Source: Maribellus sp. CM-23 (GTDB lineage Bacteria > Bacteroidota > Bacteroidia > Bacteroidales > Prolixibacteraceae). Taken from it: a DNA stretch of 64,000 nucleotides. Under the pieces are notes generated by a model that saw only the letters and a list, made by a program, of their open reading frames with translations, was not told the origin of the DNA and searched no databases. A program made the position numbers and the translations under genes. Where the stretch lies: the NCBI RefSeq assembly GCF_021354595.1, contig NZ_JADWYJ010000001.1, positions 1,093,446 to 1,157,445 of the forward strand, read 5' to 3'. How positions within the stretch are numbered: position 1 is the first letter of the stretch; each line of letters opens with the position of its first letter. Shown here one piece after another: positions 1 through 8,527 of this stretch.

Positions 1-51
1 GGATTTTCCAACGTTGGGTCTTCCTACAATTGCTACTATTTTGCTGCTCAT
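1..51 (-). CDS. der: GTPase Der, N-terminus only (cut by window edge)
   Basis: Read leftwards from base 51, the 17 codons present give MSSKIVAIVGRPNVGKS, the first strand and P-loop (GRPNVGKS) of the double-GTPase Der (EngA), a 50S ribosome assembly factor. The rest is outside the window. It lies 96 nt downstream of era on the same strand, so the two are probably cotranscribed. The identification rests on the P-loop, the start and the era neighbour; another small GTPase such as MnmE or YchF would not normally start this way. Confidence 0.8.
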   Translation of the reverse strand, partial: MSSKIVAIVGRPNVGKS

Positions 52-147
52 TTCTTTCTTCTTTGTTTAAGGACCAAAGTCCGGTGTTTCCTGTTATTGC
101 CTAACAAGAAATTCTCATTACTCACTACTAAATACTCTCTGCTGGAA

Positions 148-1032
148 TTAATACGCGTCGTAACCAAATTTCTTCAGCTGACGGTCTGTTTCCCGCCAGT
201 CCCTGGCCACTTTCACATACAATTCGAGGAATATTTTTTTATCGAAAAACTCTTCTGCATCTGCGCGCGCTTCAGAGCCCACTCTTTTAATCATTTTCCC
301 CTGGTGCCCGATAATGATTCCTTTCTGGCTATCGCGCGAAACATAAATCACGGCTCTTATATTGATCAGTTTGTCCGTTTCCTTGAACTCTTCCACTTCC
401 ACTTCCACCGAATAAGGAATTTCCTTTTGGTAGTTCAACAAAATCTTTTCGCGGATAATTTCCTGTACAAAAAAGCGTTCGTTCCGGTCGGTCAGTTCAT
501 CTTTTGGGAAGAATGGCGGACTTTCGGGCAACAACTCCAGGATGCGGTCGAAGATCGGTGCAATGTTAAATTTTTCGAGCGCCGAAATCGGAAAAACATC
601 CGCGCCCGGAAAAACATCTCTCCAGTAATCGTAAAGTTTTAGCACTTCTTCCTGGTTCGACAAATCGATCTTGTTGATCAATACAATCACCGGCATATTC
701 GACTTACGTACCTTTTCAATGTACTCCGGATTTTTGTCACTCTTTTCCTTTACATCGGTTACAAACAAAATCACATCCGCGTCGATCAGCGCCGAATCAA
801 CAAATTTCATCATCGATTCCTGCAGTTTGTAACTGGGTTTCAGAATACCGGGTGTATCCGAGTAAACGATCTGGAATTCATCGCCACTAACAATGCCTTT
901 GATGCGGTGGCGGGTGGTTTGCATTTTTTGGGTGATAATGGAGAGTTTTTCTCCAACGAGTGCGTTCATGATCGTGGATTTCCCTACGTTGGGATTTCCA
1001 ACAATGTTCACAAAGCCTGCTTTATGTGTCAT
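148..1032 (-). CDS. era: GTPase Era (16S rRNA-binding, 30S maturation)
   Basis: At 294 residues this is the normal Era length. G1 is GNPNVGKS at residues 12-19, G3 is DTPG near 59 and G4 is NKID near 120. The C-terminal third has the KH RNA-binding signature (IIGHQGKMIKRVG) and ends in the typical FLELYVKV strand. Era binds the 3' end of 16S rRNA during 30S maturation and sits at the inner membrane face. The ATG at 1032 starts MTHKAGFVNIVG, as in homologues. It is divergent from the KamA-type gene and precedes der. Confidence 0.97.
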   Translation of the reverse strand: MTHKAGFVNIVGNPNVGKSTIMNALVGEKLSIITQKMQTTRHRIKGIVSGDEFQIVYSDTPGILKPSYKLQESMMKFVDSALIDADVILFVTDVKEKSDKNPEYIEKVRKSNMPVIVLINKIDLSNQEEVLKLYDYWRDVFPGADVFPISALEKFNIAPIFDRILELLPESPPFFPKDELTDRNERFFVQEIIREKILLNYQKEIPYSVEVEVEEFKETDKLINIRAVIYVSRDSQKGIIIGHQGKMIKRVGSEARADAEEFFDKKIFLELYVKVARDWRETDRQLKKFGYDAY

Positions 1033-1259
1033 TATTTCAATTTTAGGTGATCCTTCCTTTTCAGGAATTCTAAATAAATTACTAAAAATCAGCGCAAAGA
1101 TAATTGTTTTGGTGAATAATACGAATACTGAATTTTACTTTCACTTTTTTATTAAAAATCCGGTAATACTCCTCGCTTTAAGCAAGTTAAAACCTAGGAA
1201 AAGTGCCCTGTTTTTCTTATATTAAAGAATAAGGGTTTCCATTTAAAAAAATCAAAGCC

Positions 1260-3443
1260 ATGACAACTTCAGCAAATCTGGATAATATCGCCATCACCGT
1301 TCACGCCCATCGCCTGCTTCGAACACTGCTAAACGAAAATCCTGTATTGGAAAAAATTCTGCTAACTGCCGCCACACGCGAAGAGGCGCTAACTGCGGTT
1401 CGCAACTGGATTTTGCCTAAACTAAAAAGAAACAGCGCGGCCGAGCGCTTCTACTATAGCCAGAAAACCAATCCTGAATTGTATGACTTGCTGAATTGGG
1501 AAGATTTTGCAGCCATCCGCATCCTCGATTACCTGGACCATGCAGGCGAACAATACGCCGACCAGAATATTCACGGAGAAATGGCGGTAAGCAACCCGAT
1601 CAAAATGTTGTGGATGGCGACCAACTTTGGAATTGGAGGTGCCAAACCCGGTTTCTTTATGGATATGCTTCAACTGTTCCGCCAACTAAATGGGGCCTTA
1701 CCGCGTGACCTCCCAAAAAAGAAAGAGGTAGCAGAGTGGATGAAAAAATATCCCTCAGGAATTGATAGCAATATAATTGAGTTGCGAAAAAAGAACAAAG
1801 AACGGATCGTCAACATTCTGCTGAAAAAAATTGACGCCGGAGAGATCGCAAGTCCAAGCTATAATTTTGGAACAGGAATGACGATCAAACAAAAACGGGA
1901 AAAGATGGAAGAATGGTGGAATGAAAGCCGTTTCCATCTCAAATTTGCTGTACGCTCGCCCGACCTGCTAAACGAGATGCTTGATTATTCGCTTGACCCG
2001 GATACCATGAAAATTTTATACGAAGCGCGCGAAAAAGGAATTCCGTTTTTTGTGAATCCCTATTACCTGTCGCTGCTTAATGTTCAGACACCTGAATTTG
2101 CGGTTGGTGGTGATCTCGCCATTCGTTGTTACGTAGTTTACAGCCAGCAGCTGGTAGAAGAATTTGGCGAAATTGTGGCCTGGGAAAAGGAAGACAAAAC
2201 GGAGCCCGGGAAACCCAATGCAGCAGGCTGGATTCTTCCTTCACACAACATTCACCGAAGATACCCCGAAGTGGCCATTTTTATCCCCGACACGGTCGGC
2301 CGTGCTTGTGGGGGATTATGCGCCAGTTGTCAACGCATGTTCGACTTTCAGCGGGGACGTCTGAATTTTAACCTGGACAAACTTAAACCGGACGAAAGCT
2401 GGAGTGAACGACTACCCAAATTACTGGACTATTTCAAGGACGACTCCCAGTTGCGCGACATTCTGCTTACCGGCGGCGATGCCCTTATGAGCCACGACAA
2501 CAGCCTTCGCCAAATGTTGGATGAAATTTACCAAATGGCGTCAAAAAAGAAAAAAGAAAACAAGGGACGCCCGGAACACGAGAAGTATGCAGAAATCATA
2601 CGGATCAGAATTGGCACGCGGCTGCCGGTTTATCTGCCGCAACGAATGACACCCGAGCTGGGACACATTTTGGAAAAGTTCAGAATCAAAGCTTCTCAAA
2701 TAGGGATTAAGCAATTTATCATTCAAACCCACTTCGAGTCGCCGATGGAAATAACTCCCGAGGCCCGAAGAGCTGTCCAGGTATTTTTAAATGCCGGATG
2801 GGCAGTTACCAACCAGCTTGTTTTCACCACTGCTGCGTCGCGTCGCGGACACACAGCCAAACTCAGGAAAGTGCTGAACGACATAGGCGTTTTGACCTAT
2901 TACACCTTCACGGTGAAAGGATTCAAGGAAAACACGGCCAGTTTTGCACCCAATTCGCGATCGGTACAGGAAGCTATGGAAGAGAAGATAATAGGGAAAA
3001 TACCGGAGGATGAAATGGATTTTACACAATCGCTGATGCTCGATTCAAAAACGATCAAAAGCAAAATAACCCGGTTAAGAGAAGAGCATGATCTCCCGTT
3101 TTTAGCTACCGACAGAAACATCCTCAATCTCCCCGGAGTAGGGAAAAGCCTAACGTTCAGAACGATTGGCATTACCCGCTACGGAAGACGAATCCTGGAG
3201 TTTGATCACGATCGCACCCGAAACCACAGCCCGATAATCGACACCATGGGTAAAGTAATCGTTATCGAATCGAAATCGATTGCCGAATACCTCAACCAGC
3301 TGGAAGAAATGGGAGAAGACCGCGACGATTACCGGCGGATTTACGGTTATTCGATTGGGCAAACCGAAGCACGGATGCCCATGTACGAATATCCCGAATA
3401 TGAATATGAAGTCACCAAAGAATTTACAAGCCTGGAAATATGA
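1260..3443 (+). CDS. Long KamA-family radical SAM protein (lysine 2,3-aminomutase-like)
   Basis: The 727-residue protein has the radical-SAM cluster motif CxxxCxxC at C350, C354 and C357 (CGGLCASC). A KamA-like PLP site, LPGVGKS with K629, corresponds to the PGGGGK lysine of lysine 2,3-aminomutases. These enzymes use a 5'-deoxyadenosyl radical and PLP to move an amino group. Classical KamA is about 400-460 residues; this protein carries roughly 300 extra residues before the cluster and a tail after the PLP lysine. The substrate cannot be told from sequence: lysine, another amino acid, or a non-aminomutase role are open. Its stop is one base from the stop of the convergent DapF-family gene and no terminator separates them. 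The ATG at 1260 follows an AT-rich leader. Confidence 0.8.
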   Translation: MTTSANLDNIAITVHAHRLLRTLLNENPVLEKILLTAATREEALTAVRNWILPKLKRNSAAERFYYSQKTNPELYDLLNWEDFAAIRILDYLDHAGEQYADQNIHGEMAVSNPIKMLWMATNFGIGGAKPGFFMDMLQLFRQLNGALPRDLPKKKEVAEWMKKYPSGIDSNIIELRKKNKERIVNILLKKIDAGEIASPSYNFGTGMTIKQKREKMEEWWNESRFHLKFAVRSPDLLNEMLDYSLDPDTMKILYEAREKGIPFFVNPYYLSLLNVQTPEFAVGGDLAIRCYVVYSQQLVEEFGEIVAWEKEDKTEPGKPNAAGWILPSHNIHRRYPEVAIFIPDTVGRACGGLCASCQRMFDFQRGRLNFNLDKLKPDESWSERLPKLLDYFKDDSQLRDILLTGGDALMSHDNSLRQMLDEIYQMASKKKKENKGRPEHEKYAEIIRIRIGTRLPVYLPQRMTPELGHILEKFRIKASQIGIKQFIIQTHFESPMEITPEARRAVQVFLNAGWAVTNQLVFTTAASRRGHTAKLRKVLNDIGVLTYYTFTVKGFKENTASFAPNSRSVQEAMEEKIIGKIPEDEMDFTQSLMLDSKTIKSKITRLREEHDLPFLATDRNILNLPGVGKSLTFRTIGITRYGRRILEFDHDRTRNHSPIIDTMGKVIVIESKSIAEYLNQLEEMGEDRDDYRRIYGYSIGQTEARMPMYEYPEYEYEVTKEFTSLEI

Positions 3444-3444
3444 T

Positions 3445-4311
3445 CTAGTTGGCGTCAAAATCTTCCATTAACTCTGCACTGAGTGTGCCTGAGGCAATCT
3501 CACGCACTTCGCCGGTCATGCGAATTTCCCAATCCTCATCAATTTCAATGCGAAGATTTCCGCCCGGCATTTTTATGGTCAGGTTTCTTTCGGTCAGTCC
3601 GCGTTTGATAACCGTTGCTGCCACCGCACACGACGAACTTCCGGAAGCCAGTGTCCAGCCGGCGCCCCGTTCCCAAATCATGGCTTCCACTTCGGTCGGC
3701 GAAATTACCTTTGCAAACTGCACATTGATACGATTCGGAAACATCGGATGATTCTCAATGTCAGAGCCATAACTTTTTACTTCTGCTTCATCCAACTCAT
3801 CAACCAATATTACACAATGCGGGTTGCCCACCGAAACACAGTTTATTTTAAACGACTGGTCGTGCAAATGCAAAGGTTTGTCGATGCATTCAGCAGCCTC
3901 GATGTTCACCGGAACTTTTACTGCCTCAAAAATGGCTTTGCCCATATCCACCTTAATCGTGTGAGCTTTGCCGTTGCGTTCTGCCACAATCTCGGCAGTA
4001 ACCAATCCGCCGGGTGTTTCAATGGTAAACACTTTTTCAGTGGTGTGTCCGTGATCATACAAAAACTTCGAAAAAATCCGCAGGCCGTTCCCACTTTTTT
4101 CCGCTTCCGATCCGTCAGGATTTAAAATGCGCAAGCCAAAATCCGCCACTTCTGACGGCACTTTCAACAAAATTCCGTCGGAGCCAATTCCAAAATGCAC
4201 ATCGCAGATGCGAACAATGGCTTTTTTAGTCAATTCAAAAGTGATCGTATCCTGGTCAAGTACTATGTAGTCGTTACCTAATCCGTGTGATTTGATATAG
4301 AAATTTTGCAT
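3445..4311 (-). CDS. dapF: DapF-family epimerase with both catalytic cysteines replaced by serine
   Basis: The 288-residue product (MQNFYIKSHGLGNDY start at 4311) has the diaminopimelate epimerase fold and family motifs. In true DapF two cysteines act as the acid-base pair, in CGNG and ACGTG. Here the positions read EKSGNGLR with Ser73 and LASGSSSCA with Ser223; the codons agt and tcc show this directly. Either it is a divergent subfamily with another substrate or mechanism, or it is not an active epimerase. It is divergent from dapL, which makes LL-DAP and would need a DapF. An upstream in-frame extension to 4422 exists, but the family starts at the MQNFYIKSHG segment. The gene symbol is by family only. 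Confidence 0.75.
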   Translation of the reverse strand: MQNFYIKSHGLGNDYIVLDQDTITFELTKKAIVRICDVHFGIGSDGILLKVPSEVADFGLRILNPDGSEAEKSGNGLRIFSKFLYDHGHTTEKVFTIETPGGLVTAEIVAERNGKAHTIKVDMGKAIFEAVKVPVNIEAAECIDKPLHLHDQSFKINCVSVGNPHCVILVDELDEAEVKSYGSDIENHPMFPNRINVQFAKVISPTEVEAMIWERGAGWTLASGSSSCAVAATVIKRGLTERNLTIKMPGGNLRIEIDEDWEIRMTGEVREIASGTLSAELMEDFDAN

Positions 4312-4327
4312 AATGATGAGTTTCCTA

Positions 4328-4335
4328 CAAAAGTA
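4328..4335 (-). promoter_or_regulatory. Bacteroidota -7 element for the DapF-family gene
   Basis: The minus-strand sequence TACTTTTG matches TAnnTTTG, 16 nt before the chosen start at 4311. Its position supports the short start over the longer extension to 4422, which would begin upstream of the promoter. I see no convincing -33 TTTG at the usual spacing. Confidence 0.5.
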
Positions 4336-4475
4336 ACACTCTGGTCTAAACAAAAACCGACAAACTTCATTAAAAAAATCTAAATAAGAATTAGCCCGGT
4401 TCACCAAGAAAGGTGTCGCCACTTATATTTCTTATCTTAGCAGCTTCAATTGAAATTCAATAAAAACAGATAGAT

Positions 4476-5705
4476 ATGGCATTAATTAACGAAAATTACC
4501 TGAAGCTTCAGGCGGGTTATCTCTTCCCCGAAATCGGGCGGCGTGTGAATGATTTTATTGCAGCCAACCCGGATAAAAAAGTGATCAAAATGGGTATCGG
4601 CGACGTTACCCAGCCACTGGTGCCGAGTGTTGTAAAGGCTTTCCACGAAGGAGTGGATGAAATGGCCAAAGGCGAAACATTTAAAGGTTACGGCCCGGAA
4701 CAGGGCTATGCTTTTTTGCGCGAAGCCATTGCAAAACATTCATACCAGGACAAAGGTGTTGATATTTCGGCAGGTGAGATTTTCATTTCAGACGGCTCGA
4801 AATGTGATACCGGCAACATCCAGGAAATTTTTGGGAACGATAATAAAATTGCCATTTGCGACCCGGTTTACCCGGTATATGCCGACACTACGGTAATGTC
4901 AGGAAAAACAGGCACTTGCCAGGCAAACGGCTACTACGAAGGCATTGTTTACATGCCTTGTAACAAAGAAAATGGCTTTATTCCGGAACTTCCTACCGAA
5001 ACTCCGGACCTGATCTTCCTTTGCTATCCGAATAACCCAACCGGAACGGTGGCATCGAAAGAAGAACTGAAAAAGTGGGTGGATTATGCCATTGAAAAGA
5101 ATGCAATTATTCTTTACGATGCAGCTTACGAAGCCTTTATTCAGGATGACAGCATTCCGCGTTCGATCTACGAAATTGAAGGTGCCAAAAAAGTGGCCAT
5201 CGAATTCCGCAGTTTCTCGAAAACAGCCGGATTCACTGGAACACGTTGTGCGTTCGCTGTAGTTCCGGACGACCTGGTAGCTTACGACAAAGCCGGAAAG
5301 GCTCACCCGGTAAAACCATTGTGGAACCGTCGTCATTCGACCAAATTCAACGGCGTTTCGTACCCGGTACAAAAAGCTGCTGCCGCTATTTATACCGAAG
5401 AAGGCAAGAAAGAAGTAAGCGAAGTGATTGCTTACTACATGGAGAATGCACGCATTATGAAAGAGAGCCTCGCCAATGCGGGTTATGAAGTGTTTGGTGG
5501 CGAAAACGCTCCTTACATTTGGGTAAGAACCAAAAACGGCATGAAATCGTGGGAATTCTTCGACAAGGTTTTAACGGAAGCCAACGTGGTTGGAACTCCG
5601 GGTTCAGGCTTTGGTCCTTCGGGTGAAGGCTACTTCCGTTTTTCTGCTTTTGCCGACCGCGAAAATGTGCTGGAAGCGATGGACAGAATCAAAAACATGA
5701 ATTAA
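4476..5705 (+). CDS. dapL: LL-diaminopimelate aminotransferase
   Basis: The 409-residue fold-type I PLP enzyme converts tetrahydrodipicolinate and glutamate directly to LL-DAP and 2-oxoglutarate, in lysine and peptidoglycan synthesis. The start [19 protein letters not shown] and the segment [10 protein letters not shown] are typical of DapL. The Schiff-base lysine is K249 in [12 protein letters not shown], and [13 protein letters not shown] substrate loops are present ([10 protein letters not shown]). It sits divergently beside the DapF-family gene, a usual pathway neighbour. A terminator follows at 5730. Confidence 0.95.
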   Translation: MALINENYLKLQAGYLFPEIGRRVNDFIAANPDKKVIKMGIGDVTQPLVPSVVKAFHEGVDEMAKGETFKGYGPEQGYAFLREAIAKHSYQDKGVDISAGEIFISDGSKCDTGNIQEIFGNDNKIAICDPVYPVYADTTVMSGKTGTCQANGYYEGIVYMPCNKENGFIPELPTETPDLIFLCYPNNPTGTVASKEELKKWVDYAIEKNAIILYDAAYEAFIQDDSIPRSIYEIEGAKKVAIEFRSFSKTAGFTGTRCAFAVVPDDLVAYDKAGKAHPVKPLWNRRHSTKFNGVSYPVQKAAAAIYTEEGKKEVSEVIAYYMENARIMKESLANAGYEVFGGENAPYIWVRTKNGMKSWEFFDKVLTEANVVGTPGSGFGPSGEGYFRFSAFADRENVLEAMDRIKNMN

Positions 5706-5729
5706 GAAATTCAGCAATACAATACTCAG

Positions 5730-5760
5730 AAGCCGGTTATTTAGCCGGCTTTTGTTTTTG
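5730..5760 (+). terminator. Rho-independent terminator after dapL
   Basis: AAGCCGG (5730-5736) pairs with CCGGCTT (5745-5751), loop of 8 nt, followed by a T-rich run (cttttgttttt). It begins 24 nt after the dapL stop. Confidence 0.8.
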
Positions 5761-5786
5761 TATTCGTTCGTAGCTGTAACACTTTC

Positions 5787-6179
5787 CTAGACAGTAAAAT
5801 CACGGATAAAGCTGACAACCATAAAAATTGCCAAAACAATCACTGACAAACAAAGCCCCCATCCAACAAACAGAAGCGTTAGCGCCTCTTTGTTCACCAC
5901 TTCAAACTCACTAAACTCCGACCAAACGGCCATTGAAAAATAGAGACCAACAAGCACCATCAGGCCGCCTAAAACTCCGTTTACTGCATTAAACTGAAGG
6001 ACAAATTGAAGGACGAACAGAAGAATCGCCGTAACAGAAATTGCACTTGCCGCCAACGAACGACCACCCCAAAGATAAAGCCCAAATACAATCATAAATG
6101 CAATACATGCAACACGGCTGGCCATATACCTTTTATCAGTAAAATTGAATCGCGAAGAAAGAGAGATCGGTGTGTTCAT
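5787..6179 (-). CDS. Small multi-pass membrane protein of unknown function
   Basis: The 130-residue protein is dominated by hydrophobic segments at roughly residues 20-40, 42-62, 65-85 and 103-128, suggesting four membrane helices with a short polar N-terminus. I recognise no family, motif or enzyme signature. It is a lone gene, convergent with dapL, and its upstream side carries an intergenic repeat. The coding call rests on length, hydrophobic pattern and the absence of a better frame. Confidence 0.6.
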   Translation of the reverse strand: MNTPISLSSRFNFTDKRYMASRVACIAFMIVFGLYLWGGRSLAASAISVTAILLFVLQFVLQFNAVNGVLGGLMVLVGLYFSMAVWSEFSEFEVVNKEALTLLFVGWGLCLSVIVLAIFMVVSFIRDFTV

Positions 6180-6310
6180 TTTGTTTGATTTAGTTCTTTA
6201 CAAACGCCGAATCAGAACTATTATTACCCAATTTATTGAACAAAGAAAAAGGCTATCCCAAAAGTCAAGTTGTTTTAAAAGAAACTTACAACTTATAATC
6301 GGCTTTCATT

Positions 6311-6374
6311 TACCCCTCCAAACCTCCCCTAAAGTGGGAGGCTTAAAATCCCCTCCAGGGGATTTAGGGGTGAA
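6311..6374. repeat. Fold-back intergenic repeat (CCCCT-rich)
   Basis: The segment contains TCCCCTAAAGTGGGAGG and CCCCTCCAGGGGATTTAGGGG units that pair internally (ACCCCT...AGGGGT, AATCCCC/GGGGATT). Such CCCCTAAATCCCCT-type repeats are dispersed between genes in many Bacteroidota. It lies between two gene 5' ends, so it is not positioned as a terminator. Confidence 0.6.
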
Positions 6375-6462
6375 AACCCAAGTGATTACTTACAAATTGT
6401 AACATCAATCTAACACAAAAGAACTTTTGGAACGGCCCCTTCAATCTATATCTAACAAAACA

Positions 6463-8334
6463 TCAATTCAAAATCGGCAAAATTATTTTTGATGCATGTT
6501 GTGTATCGTGATAAACTTTAATCTCGCATTTTACAAAGTCCGATTCATCGCAATTATAAATGTCCACAAACTGCTGCGGATTGCGATCCACCAACGGAAA
6601 CCAACTACTCTGAATTTGCACCATTATGCGATGCCCTTTTTGAAAACAGTGTGCGATATCGGGCAATTCAAACTTCACTTGCTCCACCAGCCCCGGCGTA
6701 AAAGCTTCGGGTTTTTCAAAACTTTTTCTGAACCGGCCCCTGAAAACCTCGCCACGCACCAGCATTTGATATCCACCCATCGGGTAATCTTTTTCAACGT
6801 TTTCGGGATACGCAAAATCATCCGGAAAAACATCGATGATTTTTACCACAAAATCAGCATCGCTTGTTGAAATGCTGGTCATGATATCTGCAAGCACGCT
6901 TCCGGCAACTGTTACATCTTCCGACAAAACATCAGTCTGAAAAACCAAAACATCGGGACGACGGGCTGCAAACTGCTGGTTGTTAGACATGTACTCGCGG
7001 GTACGGCCCAAATGAACATGTTCCTCGTAAGGAACCGGCTTGGCAGGATCGCTGATATATGCAGTAAAATCTTCACCAGAGGTTGGCACCTCAAACGACA
7101 ATTTGCCACCAGCCTGCAAATAGATGGCTTTGTCTGCTTTTTGAACAGGAGGCCATTGGTCGAATTTCGTCCATTTGTTGGCCCCGGTTATAAATACGTT
7201 TGCTTCTGCAATCTGAGAAACATCTCCTTTGCCTTTCAGAAAATAATTGAAAAACGGCACTTCGAAATTTTCCTGGTAATACTCGCTGGTTTTCGCCCCA
7301 AACTGAATATTTCCATGACTTGCACCATCGCCGCGTGCCCATTGCCCGTGATACCAGGGACCTTCCACAATCCGGTTAAATACTTTTCCCGGATTATTTT
7401 TCTCGGCAGCTTTGTAAGCGTTCCATGCTCCCCAGCAATCTTCGGCGTCAAACAAACCACCCACCCACAACAGGGCAGGTTTCAGATCAAACGTTGCATT
7501 TCTGGCATCGCGGGCCTGCCACCATTCATCGTAAATGGGGTGTTCCATCATCTCGCTCCAGAACGCAATGGTGTCGCCGGTTAATTTTGTCAGGTTCTTC
7601 AAAGTGCCCTGCGCCAAATAAAACTTGTAGTTATCTTCTACAGGAAATCCTGCTGAAACCGGACCTTGTGTTGTTGGTTCGGGTCGTGGAGCGCCAAATC
7701 CCCAGCCCACTCCCGAAAAAAACGAAAAGGCGTCCATCGGCAGAAATGCCCCATTATGATGAAAATCGTCACCAATAAACCAGTTGGTAGCGGGCGCTTG
7801 CGGACTTACGGCCTTTATCGCCGGGTGATTACTTGCTGCCGCCATAATCGAGTAAAATCCCGGATAGGAAATACCCAAAACGCCCACCTTCCCGTTGTTA
7901 TCGGGCAGATTCTTCACCAACCAATCCACCGTGTCATAAGCATCACTGGCTTCGTCAATCTCTTTTCCTCTTTTGTTGGAATTAAAGGGACGAACATCCA
8001 CAAACTCACCTTCGCTCATCCACCGCCCACGAACATCCTGCGTTACGATGATGTATCCTTCTTTCAGATACTCCCTTTGATAGCTTTTCCAGATGCGGGC
8101 ATATTTATCCGCACCGTAAGGCTTGCACGAGTAAGGCGTTCTGGTTATCAGAATCGGGTGTTTTTCGTCCGAATTTTTGGGCATATAAACCGAAGTGAAC
8201 AGCTTTACACCGTCGCGCATGGGAATGTAAACTTCCTGCTTGGTGTAATTATTTCGGAACCAGGTTGAATCTTTGTCGTGTGCAAGAACCTGTATTCCGG
8301 CCAGAATCAGAAAAAGAAGAATAATTTTTTTCAT
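6463..8334 (-). CDS. Secreted CocE/NonD-family (peptidase S15-type) hydrolase
   Basis: The 623-residue alpha/beta hydrolase carries a signal peptide (MKKIILLFLILAGIQVLA) and so is exported. The S15 order is complete: the catalytic domain starts with YIPMRDGVKLFTSVYMP, the nucleophile elbow is GISYPG, and the acid-histidine part includes EGPWYHGQW. A C-terminal jelly-roll of the X-Pro dipeptidyl peptidase type follows (about residue 390 onward). Relatives are X-Pro dipeptidyl peptidases, cocaine esterase and glutaryl-7-ACA acylases, so the substrate (peptide or ester) is unknown. It is monocistronic. Confidence 0.88.
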   Translation of the reverse strand: MKKIILLFLILAGIQVLAHDKDSTWFRNNYTKQEVYIPMRDGVKLFTSVYMPKNSDEKHPILITRTPYSCKPYGADKYARIWKSYQREYLKEGYIIVTQDVRGRWMSEGEFVDVRPFNSNKRGKEIDEASDAYDTVDWLVKNLPDNNGKVGVLGISYPGFYSIMAAASNHPAIKAVSPQAPATNWFIGDDFHHNGAFLPMDAFSFFSGVGWGFGAPRPEPTTQGPVSAGFPVEDNYKFYLAQGTLKNLTKLTGDTIAFWSEMMEHPIYDEWWQARDARNATFDLKPALLWVGGLFDAEDCWGAWNAYKAAEKNNPGKVFNRIVEGPWYHGQWARGDGASHGNIQFGAKTSEYYQENFEVPFFNYFLKGKGDVSQIAEANVFITGANKWTKFDQWPPVQKADKAIYLQAGGKLSFEVPTSGEDFTAYISDPAKPVPYEEHVHLGRTREYMSNNQQFAARRPDVLVFQTDVLSEDVTVAGSVLADIMTSISTSDADFVVKIIDVFPDDFAYPENVEKDYPMGGYQMLVRGEVFRGRFRKSFEKPEAFTPGLVEQVKFELPDIAHCFQKGHRIMVQIQSSWFPLVDRNPQQFVDIYNCDESDFVKCEIKVYHDTQHASKIILPILN

Positions 8335-8406
8335 GTAACTAAAGTGGCTTGTTTTTAAGTTATCAAGTAATGCTAAAAACTCCGAATAATCTTCATCTGA
8401 GATTTT

Positions 8407-8425
8407 AAGGTTTTACCAAAACCTT
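8407..8425. promoter_or_regulatory. Perfect inverted repeat upstream of the S15 hydrolase gene
   Basis: AAGGTTTT-acc-AAAACCTT (8 + 3 + 8 bp) lies 72 nt upstream of the S15 gene start. It is suitably placed for an operator, but no T-run or known motif marks its role. Confidence 0.3.
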
Positions 8426-8481
8426 CCATCCTCTTTGGGACGATGAGACCAGGAGCAATTAAACAAGCAGTCACAAAAATA

Positions 8482-8511
8482 AAAATCCGGTAAGCACAGC
8501 TCCCGGATTTT
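8482..8511 (-). terminator. Terminator after the aminotransferase gene
   Basis: On the minus strand AAAATCCGG pairs with CCGGATTTT and a T-rich tract (ttttatttttg) follows. It begins 17 nt past the stop of the minus-strand aminotransferase. Confidence 0.75.
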
Positions 8512-8527
8512 CCAATATCTTGTATCA

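Noticed and set aside
97..642. 181-codon plus-strand frame opposite era
   Set aside because: Shadow of era; no start context or family, and era has all GTPase and KH motifs on the other strand.
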